Source of the DNA: an uncultured Collinsella sp. | GTDB taxonomy: Bacteria > Actinomycetota > Coriobacteriia > Coriobacteriales > Coriobacteriaceae | Assembly: GCA_900554645.1 (NCBI GenBank) | Contig: USIE01000004.1 | Coordinates: forward strand, 1 to 64,000 | Length of the DNA stretch: 64,000 nt | Reading direction: 5' to 3' | In this document: positions 61,252 through 64,000 of the stretch, one piece after another | Numbering within the stretch: position 1 is the stretch's first letter | Layout: every line of letters begins with the position of its first letter | Made by a program: the position numbers and the translations under genes | Notes under the pieces: generated by a model | Told to the model about the DNA's origin: nothing | Database searches by the model: none | Seen by the model: only the letters and a program-made list of their open reading frames with translations

Positions 61252-61932
61252 CTACTCGGGCCAGATAAACTGGGTGCGGCCGGCCTCGCCACCGTCAATG
61301 AGCAGGCTCTGTCCGGTCATAAACCGGTTGGTCACGCCCACAAAGTAGATCCACTCGGCGATCTCTTGGGCGGTGGCCCAACGTTTAAGCGGCGTGAGCT
61401 CCATAATCTGATTCCACAGGTGCTCGTCTTCCATCACGCAACGGTTGAGCGGCGTGATAACGCCGCCCGGGTCCACACTGTTGGCGATGGCCTGCGATGC
61501 CAGGCGGTTTGCAAGGTTCTTGGTGTAGGCGATAACGCCGCCCTTGCTGGCGGCATAGGCGGGAAACTCCGACCCCGTATGCCCACTCGCCGACCCCACA
61601 TTGACCACGGATTTGATAGCGGGCGCCGGCTTGGCGACAAGCCCCTCCCCCACAAAAGCGTAGCGCTCGGTCACGTTGATGGTGCCACACAGGTTGGCGG
61701 CGATATCGTCGGCCGAATCCTGCGTACCGGCAACGTTCACGATCACTTGGGGTTCAAGGTCGCCTGGAAACGAGGCCGGCTCGCGGACATCAACAATCAG
61801 ATGGCGGTAGCGCTCGTGTTCGATCGACGCCGGCAGCAGATCAAAGCCCACGACCTCGTGGCCCTCGTCCAAAAAGCGCTGCACGCATGCGGCTCCGATA
61901 CCGCCCGAAGCACCCGTGATCAAAACCCGCAT
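61252..61932 (-). CDS. Short-chain dehydrogenase/reductase
   Basis: This 226-residue protein has TGASGGIGAA for NAD(P) binding, NVAG, a catalytic serine in VGSASG and YAASK with the Tyr and Lys. Hydroxysteroid dehydrogenases of gut Coriobacteriia belong to this large family, but nothing in the sequence fixes the substrate, so I do not assign one. The start follows AAGGAG, and it lies 9 bases after the transporter gene, likely in one transcript. Confidence 0.88.
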   Translation of the reverse strand: MRVLITGASGGIGAACVQRFLDEGHEVVGFDLLPASIEHERYRHLIVDVREPASFPGDLEPQVIVNVAGTQDSADDIAANLCGTINVTERYAFVGEGLVAKPAPAIKSVVNVGSASGHTGSEFPAYAASKGGVIAYTKNLANRLASQAIANSVDPGGVITPLNRCVMEDEHLWNQIMELTPLKRWATAQEIAEWIYFVGVTNRFMTGQSLLIDGGEAGRTQFIWPE

Positions 61933-61941
61933 ACTTGCTCC

Positions 61942-62664
61942 TTAGGCGGTTGCGTGGCGCTCGAGGTACTCGGAGCCCACATTCTCGCGCTCCCAGCCGC
62001 GCACGACCTTGTAGCCCACGGGGCTCAGGAAGACCTCGCACAGCAGCTCGGCAACAGCGCCCGTCAGCGAGCACATGAGGACCTGCACCCAGGTCCAGCC
62101 GAAGAACGTGTGGCTCACCACAATGGCAAAGACCAGATTGTCGATAAACTGGCCAACACCCGTGGACACATAGGAGCGGAAGGCAAAGCTCGCAAAGTTA
62201 TTCTTTTTGAGCATGCGGCCGAGCGACTGGTTGAGCGTGGAGTTAACCACGGCAGAAACGAGCATTGCCAGCGAAGAGCCCAGCACCACGTACCAGGTGC
62301 CACCGATGGTGGCGTTAAGGGCAGTGTTGACCTCGATCATACCCGTGTCGTAGTAAGCGCCCCACATGCCGGGCGTGAGCGAGCATGCCCAAAAGCACAG
62401 GCTCACGGCCAGGTTGACCAGCAGCGCGAGGATAGAGATTTTGATGGATGCCTTGGCGCCAAAGCGCTTGCAAATCATGTCCTGGCACAAAAACGAAACC
62501 CAGCTCACCACAAAGCCACAGTCGAGCGCCAGATACGGTAGGCTGATGAGTTCTTTGTTGGCCAGCAGGTTCATCATGATGACGCTCACGAAAAACAGCG
62601 AAACCGTTGCCGCGGGAATGCTCCGCAACAGGACCTTGTAGTCCTCCATGACCTTCTTGATCAT
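61942..62664 (-). CDS. VUT-family (YhhQ-type) queuosine-precursor transporter
   Basis: This 240-residue protein has about six membrane helices. The VUT family pattern is seen at MMNLLANKELISLPYLALDCGF and DMICKRFGAKAS, and late at STGVGQFIDNLVFAIVV. Characterised relatives import preQ0/preQ1 or queuine. The start follows AAAGGAG. A hairpin resembling a preQ1 riboswitch lies between promoter and start, which supports the assignment but is not proven. Confidence 0.82.
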   Translation of the reverse strand: MIKKVMEDYKVLLRSIPAATVSLFFVSVIMMNLLANKELISLPYLALDCGFVVSWVSFLCQDMICKRFGAKASIKISILALLVNLAVSLCFWACSLTPGMWGAYYDTGMIEVNTALNATIGGTWYVVLGSSLAMLVSAVVNSTLNQSLGRMLKKNNFASFAFRSYVSTGVGQFIDNLVFAIVVSHTFFGWTWVQVLMCSLTGAVAELLCEVFLSPVGYKVVRGWERENVGSEYLERHATA

Positions 62665-62670
62665 TATGTA

Positions 62671-62720
62671 CTCCTTTGGTTTTAGGTTTAACGAGCAGGA
62701 TATCGGACCCGAACTGCTCG
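62671..62720 (-). promoter_or_regulatory. Possible preQ1 riboswitch in the transporter leader
   Basis: On the minus strand GAGCAG (62714-62719) pairs with CTGCTC (62693-62698) across a loop that begins TTCGGG. An A-rich tail, TTAAACCTAAAACCAAAGGAG, follows and ends in the ribosome binding site. A single stem with GTTC at the loop start and an A-rich tail that can pair back to the loop is the layout of type I preQ1 riboswitches. Several conserved bases differ, so this is tentative. Confidence 0.35.
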
Positions 62721-62749
62721 GACGCCCCGGTCTTGAGACGACGGTGGGT

Positions 62750-62778
62750 ATGATAGCCGCTCACACGGCATCAGGCAA
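62750..62778 (-). promoter_or_regulatory. Predicted promoter of the VUT transporter gene
   Basis: On the minus strand TTGCCT (62773-62778), a 17-base spacer and TATCAT (62750-62755) form a good sigma70-type pair. It would give a leader of about 80 bases. Confidence 0.6.
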
Positions 62779-62820
62779 GCGAACGACGCGGCAGCCCCGC
62801 AGGGCCACCGCGCCGATGCG

Positions 62821-64000
62821 TTAAAAGGCCACGTTGCCAAACTCCGACAGGATAAGGTCGGGGTTGTGGTCAGTTGCCCAATCCATGTTCCACGGGCTCG
62901 TGAACAGCAGCAGCTTGCCGCCGCGCATGTCCTCGACGCGCAGGGTGTCGCGCGTGAGCGAAAGAGCCGGGATATCGATGGTGTCGGGGTCGTTCTGGAT
63001 CCAGCGGATGTCCGTATAGGGCAGCGGCTGGCGACGAACCTCGACACGGTACTCGGCCTTGAGGCGGCGCTCGAGCACCTCAAACTGCAGCACGCCGACC
63101 ACGCCCACGATGACGCTCTCCATGCCGGCGCCAAGCTCGCGGAAGATCTGGATGGCACCCTCCTGGGCAAGCTCCTCCATACCCTTGACGAACTGCTTGC
63201 GCTTGAGCGTGTCGACCTGCGTAATGCGGGCGAACATCTCGGGGGCAAACGTCGGGATCTGCGGATACTGCACGTGGCGCTTGCCGGAGCACACGGTGTC
63301 GCCGATGCTAAAGATACCCGGGTCGAACAGGCCCACGATATCGCCCGCGTACGCCTCGTCCACGATGGCGCGGTCATCGGCCATCATCGACGTGCCCGTA
63401 GCAAGCTTGAGCTTGCGGTTGCCCTGCACGTGGAAGGCGTCCATGCCGCGCTCGAACTTGCCCGAGCAAATGCGCACAAAGGCGATGCGGTCGCGGTGGT
63501 TCTTGTCCATGTTGGCCTGGATCTTAAACACAAAGCCGCTAAAGTCGTCGCGGCAGGGATCGACCGGTTCGCTGGTGAGCGTATCGGTATAGGCGCGCGG
63601 CGTCGGGGCCAGACGCAGGAACTCCTTGAGGAAGGGCTCCACGCCAAAGTTGGTGAGCGCCGAGCCAAAGAACGCCGGGCTCAGCTTGCCGCAGGCCACG
63701 GCATCCAAGTCGAGCTCGTCGCCGGCACCATCGAGCAGCTCGATATCGTCCATCAGGTTCTTATGGTTTTCCTCGCCGATGAGCTCGTCCATGGAAGGAT
63801 CGCCCAGCTCGGCCTCGACCTCGGCGACCTTCTTGGTGGCGTTGGCGTGGCCGTCGCCCTCAAAGGCGATAACGCGACGGGTCTGACGGTCGAACACGCC
63901 GCGGAAATTGCGGCCGCTGCCGATCGGCCAGTTCATGGGATAGGTGTTGATGCCCAGAACATTCTCGATCTCTTCCATGAGCTCAAACGGATCGCGAGCC
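62821..64000 (-). CDS. prfC: Peptide chain release factor 3, C-terminal part
   Basis: RF3 is a GTPase that recycles RF1 and RF2 after termination. The window holds the last 392 or so residues, from within the GTPase domain (PFELMEEIENVLGINTYPMNWPIG, shown in part) to the stop. The RF3-specific features are RNFRGVFDR, FGSALTNFGVEPFL, GMDAFHVQGNRKLKLA and a C-terminal domain with GVLQFEVLERRLKAEY. The start and the Walker A motif lie beyond the right edge, so the gene is cut by the window. Confidence 0.93.
   Translation of the reverse strand, partial: ARDPFELMEEIENVLGINTYPMNWPIGSGRNFRGVFDRQTRRVIAFEGDGHANATKKVAEVEAELGDPSMDELIGEENHKNLMDDIELLDGAGDELDLDAVACGKLSPAFFGSALTNFGVEPFLKEFLRLAPTPRAYTDTLTSEPVDPCRDDFSGFVFKIQANMDKNHRDRIAFVRICSGKFERGMDAFHVQGNRKLKLATGTSMMADDRAIVDEAYAGDIVGLFDPGIFSIGDTVCSGKRHVQYPQIPTFAPEMFARITQVDTLKRKQFVKGMEELAQEGAIQIFRELGAGMESVIVGVVGVLQFEVLERRLKAEYRVEVRRQPLPYTDIRWIQNDPDTIDIPALSLTRDTLRVEDMRGGKLLLFTSPWNMDWATDHNPDLILSEFGNVAF

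Noticed and set aside
61252-61932. Hydroxysteroid dehydrogenase assignment for the short-chain dehydrogenase
   Set aside because: Tempting next to a genome with a bile salt hydrolase, but the gene is 35 kb away from it and the sequence has no steroid-specific signature that I can name.

Overview
The window reads as a contiguous piece of a GC-rich, gut-type actinobacterial chromosome of class Coriobacteriia, most likely Collinsella. The evidence is protein content and style rather than a marker gene: a bile salt hydrolase, a DUF3516 helicase, a rubredoxin-rubrerythrin protein, a LicT-controlled PTS, many short divergent regulator/transporter pairs, GTG and TTG starts behind strong AAGGAGG sites, and dispersed palindromes with a CTGTCCC core. 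No rRNA, tRNA, CRISPR array or intact insertion sequence was found.

Layout. 0.3-9.3 kb: DUF3516 helicase, DUF2130 coiled-coil protein, then a minus-strand catabolic operon licT - PTS EIIBC - chbG-like deacetylase with a readable antiterminator/terminator switch, a phosphoesterase and a small charged protein. 9.5-13 kb: aldehyde and alcohol dehydrogenases, then rubrerythrin. 13-16.1 kb: a MocR-type regulator divergent from pdxS-pdxT (vitamin B6). 16.1-22.2 kb: large hairpins, a protein with a 20-copy RGG tail, a DHA2 efflux pump, a peptide-deformylase-like protein, an HTH-AlaA fusion and a LysR regulator. 22.2-31 kb: EamA transporter, Kup potassium uptake, bile salt hydrolase, a second, catalytically altered deformylase-like protein, purine and uracil permeases around an esterase. 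31-36.4 kb: MetE-like protein, LysR, HAD phosphatase, then a TPP riboswitch and thiM - thiamine-binding protein - thiE. 36.4-42.4 kb: patatin, a decayed EAL gene, a GGDEF protein, a flavoprotein, an ArsC-like protein, a CobW GTPase and trmL. 42.4-46.2 kb: a lower-GC accessory cassette (unknown 354-residue protein, 43-residue protein, DUF4230 protein, lipoprotein, frameshifted resolvase) bounded by two near-identical palindromes. 46.3-53.2 kb: two related AAA ATPases on either side of a class II UvrA, then a TetM-like GTPase. 53.4-64 kb: acetyltransferase, rRNA methyltransferases (rsmJ, rlmA), small membrane proteins, MATE pump, a second LysR/EamA pair, ung, a short-chain dehydrogenase, a queuosine-precursor-type transporter with a possible preQ1 leader, and the C-terminal part of prfC running off the right end.

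The most unusual items are the apparent MarR-like domain joined to an RGG tail (16.4-17.4 kb), the palindrome-bounded cassette (42.4-46.2 kb), the palindrome family itself (invariant core, exchanged arms, often placed at gene ends), two deformylase-like proteins with altered catalytic motifs, an ArsC-like protein whose usual active-site cysteine is serine, and the HTH-aminotransferase fusion with four operator half-sites at its promoter. Start codons were moved from the longest frame wherever a clear ribosome binding site pointed to an internal start.
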